From Ctenosaura bakeri (lineage: Eukaryota; Chordata; Lepidosauria; Squamata; Iguanidae), in contig CAOLHI010001154.1 in NCBI GenBank assembly GCA_948474755.1, positions 372,001-436,000 on the forward strand: a stretch of 64,000 bases of DNA, in the 5' to 3' direction. Below, piece after piece: positions 46,555 through 57,625 of the stretch. The first letter of the stretch is position 1. Each line of letters begins with the position of its first letter. Position numbers and translations under genes: made by a program. A model generated the notes under the pieces. The model did not search any database and was not told where the DNA came from. It was given only the letters and a program-made list of their open reading frames with translations.

Positions 46555-46745
46555 GATCCTTAATTTATTTCCAACACGGTTTGCTTCTTGACTTGGCCTG
46601 ACCCCGTAAACATTGGGTTACAAGATCCTGCTGTGTTATCCTGCCTCTCGTTTTGCCAGCAGTGCTCTAAGCTAATTTCCCCCCAAGTGTGTGTTGTCTG
46701 GTTATTTAGATGTCCCTCCCGGGACCCCCAGTAAACAGGGTAACA

Positions 46746-47309
46746 CTGTTACTACTCAGCCCTGGGCTGGAATGCAGCTACAGACCTCAGCTTGTCAGAC
46801 TCTGGTCTGAAAACGGCTGCAGGACTGAATGTTGTGTTAAGAGCTCTGAATACTCCTCCACTGTTTTCTCTTGTTTGTGCTTTGTATTTATTCACTTTTT
46901 CAGTGGTGTTCCCCAATCTTTTTCCTATCTCAAATCTTCCATTCTTCCTCAGAATTACCTCACACACATAAAAAAATTCTCTTCGGTACATAGTCTTGCA
47001 TAAAAATCTACCTGCAACACAAGTTTTTAAAACATTTTTATTTTTATTAAAGATAAAATTTAAACTATGCAACTACAGAGCTAATAAAAAATAATCAGCT
47101 ATTACAACTACTAATTTTGCACCACATGTAAAGAAAAAACCAAATTAACAGACTACACGAAAACACCACATGGTAAATAAAAAAAGAACTAATTCCATAA
47201 CACAGACTCTTCATAACATATAAAGTAGACATTTCTTTGAATACAAATTTCATTCAAATACTTCCACTGCTGCTTTCCCCAAAATACTAATTACTAAATG
47301 CCACTGTTC
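46746..47309. other. Unique AT-rich DNA
   Basis: Nothing recognised. Confidence 0.4.
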
Positions 47310-47436
47310 TTGTTTGCCTTCAAGTTGTTTCTGATGTATGGTGACTCTAACACACCCTATCTCAGGGTTTTCTGGGGCTGAGAGTGTGTGACATGCCCAG
47401 GCTCACCCAGTGGGTTTCCATGGCCAAGTAGGGAAT
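47310..47436 (-). mobile_element. Sauria-type tRNA SINE fragment, minus strand
   Basis: TTGCCTTCAAGTTGTTTCTG, GGTTTTCTGGGGCTGAGAG and CAGTGGGTTTCCATGGCCAA form the tail and part of the body. The tRNA head is missing and an internal piece is lost. Confidence 0.78.
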
Positions 47437-47880
47437 GTTGTTATTGCTATATTCATTTTTCCTTGAATAATTCTGGTTTTCTTTTGGGAATTCACATCTG
47501 TAATGCCAATTTCAAATTAATAGCTCAGAAGATGTCATTTTTTGAACAATAGAATTTTGAGGCTTATATTCCTGGAATCTCTGTGTGTGTATCTGAGAGA
47601 GAGGGAGAGCAGGAGACAGATATTTGCATTCTGTGTATTTTAAATTTATGAAGAAATAAGTAGCACTGGATTTAATGGGTCTTCTTCCATGCAAATTGAT
47701 ACAGAATTACAGCCTTAAGTGATAAGCAATGTTCTTCTGTAGCAGTCTTTTTGAGAGACCTTTTCATTTTATTTCCCTCACATATTCTAAGGTGGAAAAA
47801 ACAATCCCCTGGCATTTCTTTAGGGTAGGAACATCCCAAGGATTTTCTTTTTTTAACTTTCAATAGTAATTCTAATCTGG
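47437..47880. other. Unique DNA
   Basis: Nothing recognised; short (GA)n near 47595. Confidence 0.4.
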
Positions 47881-48088
47881 GGTTTCATACTGTATAGTGA
47901 TATGATTCCACATTAAATGCCATGATTCTGCTCAATGAAATTCTAGTATTTGCAGTTAAAGGGAGGGAGGGATACTTGGAGTTCTCATCAGAACCTCACC
48001 AAACTACAAATCCCAGGTTTCCATATGATTTGACCATGACAGTTAAAATGGAATCACAGTATTTTAACTGTGTAGTGTGAAAGGAGCC
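47881..48088. mobile_element. AT-rich palindromic MITE
   Basis: It starts near TTTCATACTGTATAGTGATA and ends TGTGTAGTGTGAAAGGAGCCC. Interior arms: CATTAAATGCCATGATTCTG / CATGACAGTTAAAATGGAAT and CAAACTACAAATCCCAGG. Confidence 0.75.
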
Positions 48089-51000
48089 CTGAAGACATTT
48101 GCTCTTTATGCATCTTTTAAACTAATAGTCAGAGATGGTGGTTATTAAAAGTCATTTTTTGCTTTGGCGTGAATTTGAACCGAAGGCCAGTTGGTTCCTT
48201 ATGATGCTATATCTAAGTTGTTAAGAAAGTTCATCATTATTTTTGGAAGTCTAGTCCCTCTGAGTGTTCAAGTTAGGCAAAGGAGAAGAAGTCTGTTATC
48301 ATATGCAGTAGATTGTATCATAAGAGTTATATTCATTTAATTAAATTGGGTTTTCTTAGTTTTTGTCACTTGCAATTTCTATTACCATATTATTAACCTG
48401 TGGCATTTTCATGGCTGTTATGGAACAAGAAAACCTCAAGGACTGGCACAGTATTCTCACTTGAGAGACTTGAAAAGCCACACTGTTCTCCCTTCGTGCT
48501 CAAACAGCACGCTCTAAGAGATCACAGTGTTGCTATGGTGGATTGATTTAGTTTAATGCTTGATGGCACTGGGGGGGGGAGACCCTGGTTTTCTGTACCT
48601 TTCAGTGACAGAGTATTATGACAGAGTGCTACAGCAATACATTCTAGTTAATATGGCTAAAATGTTAACGTGAAACTCTCTAATGTAGTCCCTCAGTCAT
48701 TGGAGAAAGGATATATATAACATATTTCAGTTAATTGGTTTTATAACACAGAGAAGGCACGCAGGCAGGGAAAGTGATAATGTATGGGTATGGGCAAGGT
48801 GTATGTGAATCCATCTCTCCACTCTGGCTGGTAAAGTCAATCCTGATATCAGGAGATAAATTTATGTTTCATATCTAACTCCCTAATTATACTGATATCC
48901 ATTTACATTGATTGTAGCACAATTTTGTCTCACTTTAATCATAATTGCCTTCATTGGGTTCTACTCCTTAAAATGCCTACAAAATCACATTCTGTGAACC
49001 ACACTCAAATATTTATTCATTTATGAAACCTTTATAATGAACTTTGGAAATGATTTCAGTTTTGTAACCTCAGGCCAAAGTCCTCCTCCATCAAAATGTG
49101 ACACTTATTGACCAGACCTCTCGTATGTCATTCTAGCCTTTACTCCTGAGGGAAAAATCTCCACTCTCATTAGGGTAGGTCATAGAAAATGGTCTTCACA
49201 TACATAAATCATAATAATCTTCAACTGGATCCTATTCGTGATCATTCCTGTTCAACCACATACCATTAAATAATTTAAATATTATTTTATCACAATTAAT
49301 GAATGAGATAATGCTGTGTATTTCCATCAAAGTTACATTCCATCTCCTCAGTGCAGGATCTCAGATGGTAATTTGTTTACTTGATATTATCTTGTGATCT
49401 TATATGAAATGGATAATGAAGAATTAAGTCCATTTATTTAACTTAAATGTTTGTCCCAAACACTGATTCTGCCCCTACACTGTCCATGCATGGGTGATTG
49501 CTTATAAAGGAGAAGTCTGCTGACTGCACATAGTTTGCCCCTGTGATTTCAAATGCTGATTTTCCAAGGAATAGGGCAAGCAGGGAAGACAAATGAGTTT
49601 TTTCTCCATGAGCCACATTCACTACATTAAGAAGAAGATGTCTTCAACTTGCTCTTAAAATTTTAGACCTTTCTGATCCCTAAACGGAAGTAGCAAATGA
49701 TAATCAAAGAAGATGCTTCAAAGAGGTGTAATATGGTTTGGGTTTGGAATTCAGCAATGACCTCTGATGTGTGAATGAGAGTAAATGGCATATATCTATT
49801 TTCATTTCTGAAACAGATGAGACTCACTTCAGTCAGCATCTGGGAAGCTCATATTGCATTACCAATAGTTCTGCTGTGGAGGCAGGAAGTTTCCTTCCTT
49901 TTAGAGCCCCCTTTTTTTGTACTTTGTCATGACAAAGTTTTTTCTATGTTGCACTGTATGATAAGCCCAGGAGCCCAAGTTCATACCCACTGGAGGCATG
50001 GCGCAGTGAGAGCAGGAAAGAGCAGGCCTATCTTTATATCCAGTAGTGTTCCATTTCTGATTTCAGTGTGGTTGTGCAGCATCCCAGCTTTCTATTCCAG
50101 CGGCCAATCTGGGACAGCTCAGGGGAAGGGGCTTCCAGTGGTGGGGCAGTATCTAGACAGTGGCTGGGGCTCAGTTCTTTTGATACTCCCGCTTCCCCAC
50201 AAACCTCCTCTAAATTTAGTACATTTGGCATTTTCTTTGAGTGCTAGTTGGCTGCCAATTGATGGAGCCAGGGAGCAGTTTCACATGCCAGCTGACCTTT
50301 TTTTGCCAATAGGGCTTTGTGTCTTCCATGGTAATTCAATGTATTTTCTTCTTTTGATGTTGTTGGTGTATGTAGTTTCTTACAATTTGTCACAAGCAGG
50401 TTCACCCTGAAAGAAACATTGTTGGCAGTGGGCTGGATCCACTGTCAGAAGAAGTGAATAGGTTTATCTGCTGTTCTATAGGAGGTGTTCCTATTAGATA
50501 GCTTTGGGCTGGGATCCATAGGAAATGGCTCAGCTAGGGAGCTGATGTGCCAGCTTCACTCTCAGATGAGGGCTGGGCGTGGGAGACAAATCATTTCAAA
50601 TGCTGCAGTGGCTGAGGAAATATTCTTCTGAGCCCAAATGTCCCTCTGCCCCATGGGTTTGGGGGGCAATTTGGCCATATTTTGGCTTTCCCAAATGCAT
50701 TTTAGGAGTGGTCTCTTTTCAACAAAAAGTAGCATGGAACCTTGGATTAAAACAGTGCAGACGCCCCTACCCAGCGCAATGAAATTTTCCCCACTTATCC
50801 TAGGGAATTGTGGGGAGGGGCAATGAGGGGCAAATATGTTTTAGGAGGGAGCTGACAGGGAAAGAGTTCCTTCAGGATCCTCTGGGAGGCCAGTGCAGCT
50901 CCATAATCTCCGACAGTTGCCCACATACTCCAATAATCTTTCTGTTCTCCAGTTCTCCTACAGCCATCATTTCAGACACATAGTCCTCCAGCAAATTCGT

Positions 51001-52735
51001 GTGAAAATCAGACCTCATCCAACAGCCCAATATCAGACAAATATGTGTTGCTTTATAAAAGCTGACAGCAGTGCAAATACCATTATAAAAGAAGCCTGAA
51101 CTCTCCCCACATAAAAAGAATGCTTTGTGTTCCCATAGATTTTGCTTCAGCATTTAGCAAAAGTCCAGTGGTGCCCCCTTTGTAACCATTTCCTGGAAAA
51201 TGCTCTCTTAAATAACTTATTTTAGTGGCTTGGCTTCAGGACTTTCCACTTATGCCTGAACAGGCAGGAAGCTCTCAGTTTCATTGTTCCTCTGAGATAA
51301 ACCACTTCCTCTGCTAAAAGCAACATGGCTATTCTTTCCCAATTTTCTAGGTGGAATGTAGCCATATACATGGGCAGCCTCTTAAATGTGTGAGAGTAGG
51401 CAAGGGGAATTGTGGGAATATGTGCAAGCAAATAGAATGGAAAGAAAAAGAAAGGCTTTCTCAGTCAATCCTGATTCTGACTTGTCAGGCAGAATACATT
51501 TAAAAAAGTATACCCTTCAGCATTTCACAGATGAGAAAGAAGACATAGTGCATGTCAGAGTTATTAAACAGGAAGAACAGATAAACTTGGAGAGGCTGCG
51601 GCAGTTTGCTTTTGCTTGAGTCTGTAGTGAAGGGCAGGATTCTTCTCCCTTCTGTGTCCTCCCCCCTCATTGAGTTAATTGGGTTCAAGCTACTTTTGCA
51701 CTTTGAATTCTGTTTGCAGCAACTGAAGTAAGCTGAAAACAAAAAGTGAAAGTGGGAGGAGGAAAGAGAAACTGGGACATTTTAAAAGCTGCTGAAAAAA
51801 TAGGATGATTAAGGATTATTCTGGACTGTGTCTGCCAAATAGAGATACTTGGAAAGTATGAAAAAGTAAAGAAAAGTAGAGAGAGAGAAAACTTCTCAGA
51901 GTAAAATTATTATTTTATCTCCAGTTATAACCTTCAGACAATGAAAAGATCTGAGACTGCTCAGAGAGGGAGTGAATTAACAGGTCTAATTGTGGAAACA
52001 GAATCTTTCTAGCAGAGTCATTTTACTGCTTCAAGAAATGATATGATTTCTTTCTCTTTGTGTTCTACATAATACTCTCCTTGCTTTCCTTTTCTGTCCT
52101 CTTCTTCCAGAACTTTATTTAAGCAGATTCACTCTTTCACTGCCCCCTTTCCCCCTCACTCTCCCACTTGAGCAACCCAGAGTACATTTGTCTTGCCTTG
52201 CTTTAAAGAAAAAAGAACAATCCCTGTACCATTAAAAGTTAAGGCCAAAATGATCTTAAAGGGAAACTAGAGGGTAACTCTCCTCCAGAAGTCCTTCCTT
52301 TCTTAGCCTCTCCCTGCAAAAGACAAGGAACAGTAAAGGGCCAGAAGGCTATGATCGCTCCACAGTTATACGAGCATACATTGCTGTGAGTTTTCCACTG
52401 TATTTCAAAGGAAGATGATGTACCTTTAAGAAATGTTGCTTAGTTGAGTGTATCCTGATTTATAAGATTAACAGGACATGGTTAACAACTTGGTTGAAAA
52501 AACAGCAGGTGTCTTAGTGCTGTGAAGACTTGTTAGTCCTGCCTGCCTCACTTCTTTCATCACCTACTGCAGTGTTTCTTCTTTCAAAAAGGCTTTTGCA
52601 GATCTCACAGACTTGAATGGAGTGTGAAAGAGATGGATAACATAGCTTGCACAGTCCTCCTGCAGGATGCTTTGGCCACCATTCCAGGCATGGCATGGAT
52701 TTAGCTGGAAAGTAGAACCAACAGATATATTCATT
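48089..52735. other. Longest stretch without recognised repeats
   Basis: About 4.6 kb without a recognised transposon or exon. A 211-codon open frame at 49775-50410 on plus has no domain and no splice or coding signature and was not accepted as a gene. The region from 49900 to 50900 is richer in GC than its surroundings. Confidence 0.45.
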
Positions 52736-52957
52736 GTTGTGCACTTTCAAGTGGTTTCTGACATATGGTGACTGTAAGGCAAACCTATCATGGGGATTTC
52801 TTGTCAGAACTTGTTTAGAGGAGTTTGCCCTTGCCTATCTCTGAGACCAAGACAGTGTGACTTGCCCATGGTCAGTTTCCATGACTGAGTGAAGATTTGA
52901 ACCTTGGTTTCTGAGTATCCTAGTCCAACACTCAGACCACTACACTATACTGGCTCC
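52736..52957 (-). mobile_element. Sauria-type tRNA SINE, minus strand, near full length
   Basis: Tail CACTTTCAAGTGGTTTCTGA, body CTTGTCAGAACTTGTTTAGA and GTGACTTGCCCATGG, and the complement of the head (TCCTAGTCCAACACTCAGAC, CACTACACTATACTGGCTCC). Confidence 0.9.
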
Positions 52958-54463
52958 TCCCAAAAATACAGTTGCATTGTATTATCTATTTCTTTTCTTC
53001 TCTCATAAGGCCCTTCTAAACAGACAGAACACAATATATCAGATATAATTCTGGTTAAGAAAAAGAAAATTTGGATGATAGATGTGGCAATCCTAAGGAA
53101 TAGCAGAATCAAACGGAGGGAAAAGGTTATGAAATATCCCATCTTATAACCTGAGATTCAGCTGTGATTGCAGTAGTGAGAAGTGCTCTGAGAGCAATCC
53201 CAAATGGACAGATGAAACATCTCAATGAAATTGCCATCACAGTGCCACAGGTTCAAAAAGTTTGGAATGTTCCATATCATCTGAAAATATAATAGATTCC
53301 CAGATTGACAGAAACCAAATCATTGATAGTCCAAAACTCCAGCTGATAGACTGTGAAAACAAATAGGTGGTAATACCACCACCACCACCACCACCACCAC
53401 TACTACTACTAGGACATTCTTCTAGATGCCTCAGAATTTGGTAGATGGTTCTGGCTTTCAACCAAATTGTGCAAAGGTTCAAGCTAAACAATCAAAATTC
53501 CAAACAGGGCCTTCCTAAAAGCCACAGTACTTCAGAAAACCAAAGTAGGTGCCTCAGTTTTTGAGAGAGTGCTCTTTTCCATTTTCCAGTACTCAAAAGG
53601 GCACTGCTGTAGCTCATCAGGATGTTCAGCTGGATATTTCAACATTAGCAGGATGCTTTCAGTTGCAGTGTCCAATTTCAAGTTGAAATTCAAATTGGCA
53701 GGTTTCCCACAAACAAAAATCTGCCAGAGGAATGTGTCTGTGTTGTGTATGTGTATATAGAAGGGCTAGATTCCTGGCATGGGAAAACAAGAGATGGCTA
53801 AGGCACTGCTGGTAGAATTCCTGAGGGTTTTTCTTTAAAGGTGAGAAACAAGGAGAGGGCTCACTGAGGTATCACTAATGAGATTCTTGAGATACAAAAA
53901 AAGGGGAATGGGAAAACAGGAGGCCTGATGGACCTTTCTTGGGATACTAGTACAGATCTGGACAGCACCAGGTGTTCTTCAGCAAGTAAATAATAATAAT
54001 TGCAAATGATGTGAGAGGATGAGAATATAATCAAACAGCAAAACTGATAGGTTGAGATACTCGTGTGGGAATAAACACTCCCTGAGGCTGTTGAGGTCTT
54101 TACTGGCTAAAACCAATATTTTAAATTGATCTGGAGATGAATAGACAATTGATCAAAATTTTGTTAACACTGGCAATGTGGTCCAGTCTTCTGGTTTCAT
54201 ATAATAATCAGGATACTGCATTTTGGGCCAACTGTTGTTTCTGAGCAATTTTAAAGGCAGCATTGTTGCAGTAATCTGGCTTTGAAGTTGGCGAAAGGCG
54301 ACTATAATCAGAGCAATATGTGCAGTGGTGTTGGGGAACAAAAGAAGCAGTGAGCCAGGAATGACAGCTCTAATTCACTGGAAATAAACTGGCTATCTTA
54401 TGGTGAATTTAGTGTATTCATTCCCTAATCAAAAGAGAGTTAAGGTATACTAAGTGACACACA
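52958..54463. other. Unique DNA with a (CCA)n/(CTA)n repeat
   Basis: No gene seen. The trinucleotide repeat at 53378-53411 is listed separately. Confidence 0.45.
53378..53411. repeat. (CCA)n then (CTA)n microsatellite
   Basis: About eight CCA units followed by about four CTA units. Confidence 0.95.
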
Positions 54464-54464
54464 G

Positions 54465-54645
54465 AGCCAGTGTGGTGTAGTGGTCTGACCATTAGACTAT
54501 GACTCTGGAGACCAGAGTTCGATTCCCCACTTGGCCATGGAAACTCACTGGGTGACCATAGGCATGTCACAGACTCTCAGCCCCGAGAGTCACCTTAGGG
54601 TCACCATAAGTCTGAAATAACCTAAAGGCACATAGGAATAACAAG
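54465..54645 (+). mobile_element. Sauria-type tRNA SINE with internal deletion
   Basis: Head GAGCCAGTGTGGTGTAGTGG, B box CAGAGTTCGATTCCCC, then CACTGGGTGACC. It jumps from CTCTCAGCCCCGAGAG to CACCATAAGTCTGAAATAAC, so the middle body is missing. The head is well preserved. Confidence 0.88.
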
Positions 54646-54699
54646 TGACACATAACCCCACTTCACCTTCTCCAGTCTCACAGTATGGATATTAGTTGG

Positions 54700-54927
54700 C
54701 TAAGCTTAAATACCCTAGAGGCACCAGATTTCCCCCCTTCCTCAATTGTGGAAACTAAGCAGAGTCAGCTCTGGTTAGTACTTGGACTGGAGACCGCCAA
54801 TGGATACCAGGTGCTTATAGACTATATTTCAGAGGAAGGAGCTGGCAAAATCACCTCTGAGTATTCCTTGCCTAAGAAAACCCTATGAAATTCAGGGGGT
54901 CACTAAGTTGATAGGCAACTTGAAGGC

Positions 54928-54938
<11 letters not shown>
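54700..54938 (+). mobile_element. 5S-rRNA-derived SINE (5S-Sauria type)
   Basis: The 5S-like head has ACCCTAGAGGCACCAGATTT (compare ACCCTGAACGCGCCCGATCT of 5S rRNA), then GAAACTAAGCAGAGTCAG, CTGGTTAGTACTTGGACTGG, AGACCGCC and ACCAGGTGC. That covers the whole pol III internal control region. It is followed by CAGAGGAAGGAGCTGGCAAA, GCCTAAGAAAACCCTATGAA and the BovB-like tail ending GGCAACTTGAAGGCAT. A (GA)n tract follows directly. Confidence 0.92.

Positions 54939-54962
<24 letters not shown>
54937..54962. repeat. (GA)n microsatellite at the SINE tail
   Basis: About 13 GA units that may have grown from the SINE's simple 3' tail. Confidence 0.95.
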
Positions 54963-54964
<2 letters not shown>

Positions 54965-55570
54965 TAGACTGAAACCTTTATTTCTGTCTTGGCATCACTT
55001 TACTCAAAGAATTTTGAGCAGAATTGGTAGGAATTCATTGCATGCCATATTTTGAATGATTCTGGGCAGAATTCAAATAAGCTATCCTAAAGAGAGATGT
55101 GAATGACATGAGGTTCTTGGCTGTTCAGCTATGTAGATTGCACTTTATATACTTCCTCTGATATTGTACTGATATTATGTAAAGTGAGTGCAATAAGCAG
55201 ATGGAACGATGATATTGCCTGCTGTCAAATTGCTGAATCGCTTTTCCCTCCCACTCACTCTGTTTTGGGGTAACTTATACACAACACCTCTCATTCATCT
55301 GTCTGCCAGGGCAACTGATGCCCCTCCACAGCCAGCTGGCTGAGTGGTGCCTATGCTAATGCAAGCCAATACTTTCTCCATGGGGAGGGAATGACTGAGA
55401 CTACCGGCACCTGTGCCTCTAGTATTGTTGAAGAAGTTCTTCAGGCTTGTATTTAAACAGACTGATGAAATCCACACAGAGAGTTTTTAAAGTTCTCACT
55501 TATTAATTTGGCATAGCAGTTGAAAGGCAAAAAATCTCTTCCAGGAAAAGACTGCACTAAGTTGAGAAAC
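54963..55570. other. Unique DNA
   Basis: Nothing recognised. Confidence 0.4.
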
Positions 55571-56060
55571 TTAGGCCCTTTCCGCATGTTGGAAAGGAAC
55601 CACGCAAAAATGGGACTCACCGGACTTCTTCAGCGTCCGGGCGAGTCCGTTGGGATGAGGAGCAGTGTGAGCTCATCGTTCTGCACTGCTCAGGCGTCCC
55701 AAATGGTGGCTTCTGGTTGGTGGAGGCTCTCCACCAACCGGAGAAGCTCGCCAGCCTAAAGCCCGCCCCTGGCAGATCTGCAGGTACACACTAGTGCGCA
55801 CCTGCAAATCTGCACCAGAGCACGGCGACGAAGCGACACGGGGTCGCATGCTCCGTGCTCTTTAAAAACCTCTTTAAAAACCGTGCTCTTTAAAAACCTT
55901 TTTAAAAAAACACGCTGTGCGACCAGTTCCGGTTGCTCCAGAGCGGACTGAGGTGCGAAACTACGAAAAATAGTCCGCCCCAGTCCACTCCACGGTGCAG
56001 AAGACCTCCGTAGGAGGTCGCTCTGCACCGTTTTAATAGGTCCATGCGGAAAAGGTCTTA
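55571..56060. mobile_element. GC-rich non-autonomous DNA transposon, copy 2, TTA duplication
   Basis: The element is 55574-56057 (484 bp). It starts GGCCCTTTCCGCATG and ends CCATGCGGAAAAGGTC. TTA flanks both sides exactly (55571-55573, 56058-56060). It matches the copy at 25345-25811 along its length (TGGGACTCACCGGACTTC, GCGAGTCCGTTGGGATGAGG, GGCTTCTGGTTGGTGGAGGC). An internal duplicated CCGTGCTCTTTAAAAACC makes it slightly longer. It keeps the hairpin at 55994-56029. The 3 bp TTA site suits the PIF/Harbinger group. Confidence 0.9.
55994..56029. repeat. 36 bp hairpin inside the GC-rich transposon (copy 2)
   Basis: GGTGCAGA-A-GACCTCC, loop GTA, GGAGGTC-GC-TCTGCACC. Stems and bulges are the same as in copy 1 at 25748-25783; only the loop differs. 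Confidence 0.92.
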
Positions 56061-56189
56061 CTTTACTAGATTATTCACTTGACATTTTAAGTCTTCTGCT
56101 GTTCATGTTGGTTTATTTGTTTAATTTAAGTCATAAAAAGTGATTAATGTTATTTGCATTGTGAGGGCTTAAAAATTCCCCTAGAGAAG

Positions 56190-56290
56190 GGGTGAGAATT
56201 TAATAGATATTCCCAGATGTTGTTGAACTGTAGTTCCCAGCATTATCCACCATTGGCTATGCTGGCTAGCGCTGCTGGAGGCTCAGTCCT
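56190..56290. repeat. Palindromic reptile repeat fragment
   Basis: CCCAGATGTTGTTGAACTGT, AGTTCCCAGCATTATCCACC, CATTGGCTATGCTGGCTAGC: the common GTTGNACTACAACTCCCA-type foldback repeat, one copy, partial. Confidence 0.55.
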
Positions 56291-56424
56291 GGAAGTTGCG
56301 GTACTCTAGTATCTAGGAAAAGGCATTTAGAATTCTCAGCCAGAGAGCTGTAGTGCATCATGCTAAACTATAAACCCCAAGATTCCATAGGATGTTGCCA
56401 TGGCAGTTAAAGTGGAATCCCTTT
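56291..56424. mobile_element. AT-rich MITE, right half
   Basis: TTTAGAATTCTCAGCCAGAG, CAAGATTCCATAGGATGTTG and GCAGTTAAAGTGGAATCC are the second half of the MITE family. The left half is gone. Confidence 0.65.
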
Positions 56425-57034
56425 AGAGAATGGTAGCACAAGGAGGTGTCATAAATATATAAACTTCAAGGAAAGGAAGGCCTGACATTTCATCAAAACA
56501 GCAATGTCCAAGAGGGAGGTGCTGGCAGATTCTGGGCTGACCCTTGCATCCAACTGGACTGTTATCTGGAATCAAGGGTCTAGGAAAAACCCCAAGCTGT
56601 GAACACAGGCTTTCACGAGGACTGTGACCCCATCCAGAACTGGCTGATACACCTCCAAACCCACTTAGGACCCTTGACCCTTCCATCTTGTCTGGATCCA
56701 GTTTTTCCTTATCCAGACCATTACCTCCTCTAGGCATTTATTCAGAGGAGATACACTATCTTAGCTGATACTATTATTGAAGGCATAGAGAAGTATATTT
56801 GGCTGTCATCAGCAATGCTGCCATGTTGTCAAGATCTTTATTGAAAGTAGAGCTTTGGGCTGATTTTTTTCAGGGTTCAGGGAAAAGAGAACCTCCAGGC
56901 CTAACAGTGTCTCTCCCATGGAAAACCTCCAGGTTTAACAGTGTCTTTTCTGCTCAGTCACTCTCCAGATACCATACTCCCCCTCCTCACATTTTTTTTT
57001 AGTTTAGTTTAGTTTAGTGTACTAGTTGAGGGAC
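56425..57034. other. Unique DNA, ending in short (AGTTT)n
   Basis: Nothing recognised except four AGTTT units at 57000-57018. Confidence 0.4.
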
Positions 57035-57625
57035 TGTTGGGAGTTAGAGTTTCCCAGGGTGTTAGCCCACTGAGGAAAATTCTATGAAAGCTAAAACTGT
57101 TTGGAATCAGCCTTCTTTTAGTAGAGTTGCAGAAAAAGCATGTCCCAATCTCTGTGTGGCTTCCCTGAACTGAGACTGACTTGGAAAGTAAAACAAGGCA
57201 GACAGTTTCTGGTTACAAACTTAGGAAAAGTTTACTAATGAATTTTACAATCACATATGCATTGGAGAGTCTAGATCCTAACTAGCTAACAGAAAGATTA
57301 GGTAAGATAGTAGCTTCCTTCTTAACTTACCATCTTCTTGGTGGAAAGGTGAAGCATGGTCAGAGAGGCTGAAGCAAAAGTGGCAAAGAGAGACAAATGT
57401 GGTCTTTTATGTAAGGCCAATGATCCCAGGGTCTATCTTGGGTCACATGGTCTAGTCACCCAGATACCATAGCCATGCATTTAAATAACACAAAGAGCAA
57501 CACTGAGGCTTTAGTTAAGAAGGCAAAAGATTTTGACACTTAAAGGGAAAAGAAACTAAGCTAGCTGAGTCCCATATGCCGTAGAACAAGGCGGGGGGAG
57601 AGTGCCCGAATTTTCCAACAGTGAC
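57030..57625 (-). mobile_element. Solo LTR, relative of 15319-15788
   Basis: The LTR is 57035-57620 (586 bp). It starts TGTTGGGAG and ends TTTTCCAACA. The flanking GGGAC (57030-57034) and GTGAC (57621-57625) are a 5 bp target duplication with one mismatch. On the minus strand a TATA-like ACATAAAAGACC lies near 57400-57411. It shares the terminal sequence and an AGTAAACTTTTCC-like stretch with the 15319 LTR. No internal sequence remains. Confidence 0.78.

Larger units (their letters stand above)
45926..46745 (+). mobile_element. Retrovirus-like solo LTR with promoter and polyA signal
   Basis: It starts TGTTTGTGAGACCCCCGG. It ends either at AGTAAACA (46737) or GGGTAACA (46745). The TATA box TATAAAA is at 46278-46284. 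AATAAA is at 46549-46554, about 270 bp later, as in gammaretrovirus-like LTRs with an R region of moderate length. A C-rich U5-like stretch follows. No internal retroviral coding sequence lies next to it, so it is a solo LTR. A target duplication was not found. Confidence 0.72.

Noticed and set aside
49775..50410. 211-codon open frame, the longest in the window
   Set aside because: No recognisable domain, no splice or promoter context, and mixed hydrophobic, tryptophan-rich composition. One frame of this length by chance in 64 kb and six frames is not unlikely.
52514..52750. Frame with C-x2-C pairs resembling a zinc motif
   Set aside because: The motif spacing is irregular and the frame begins inside a SINE.
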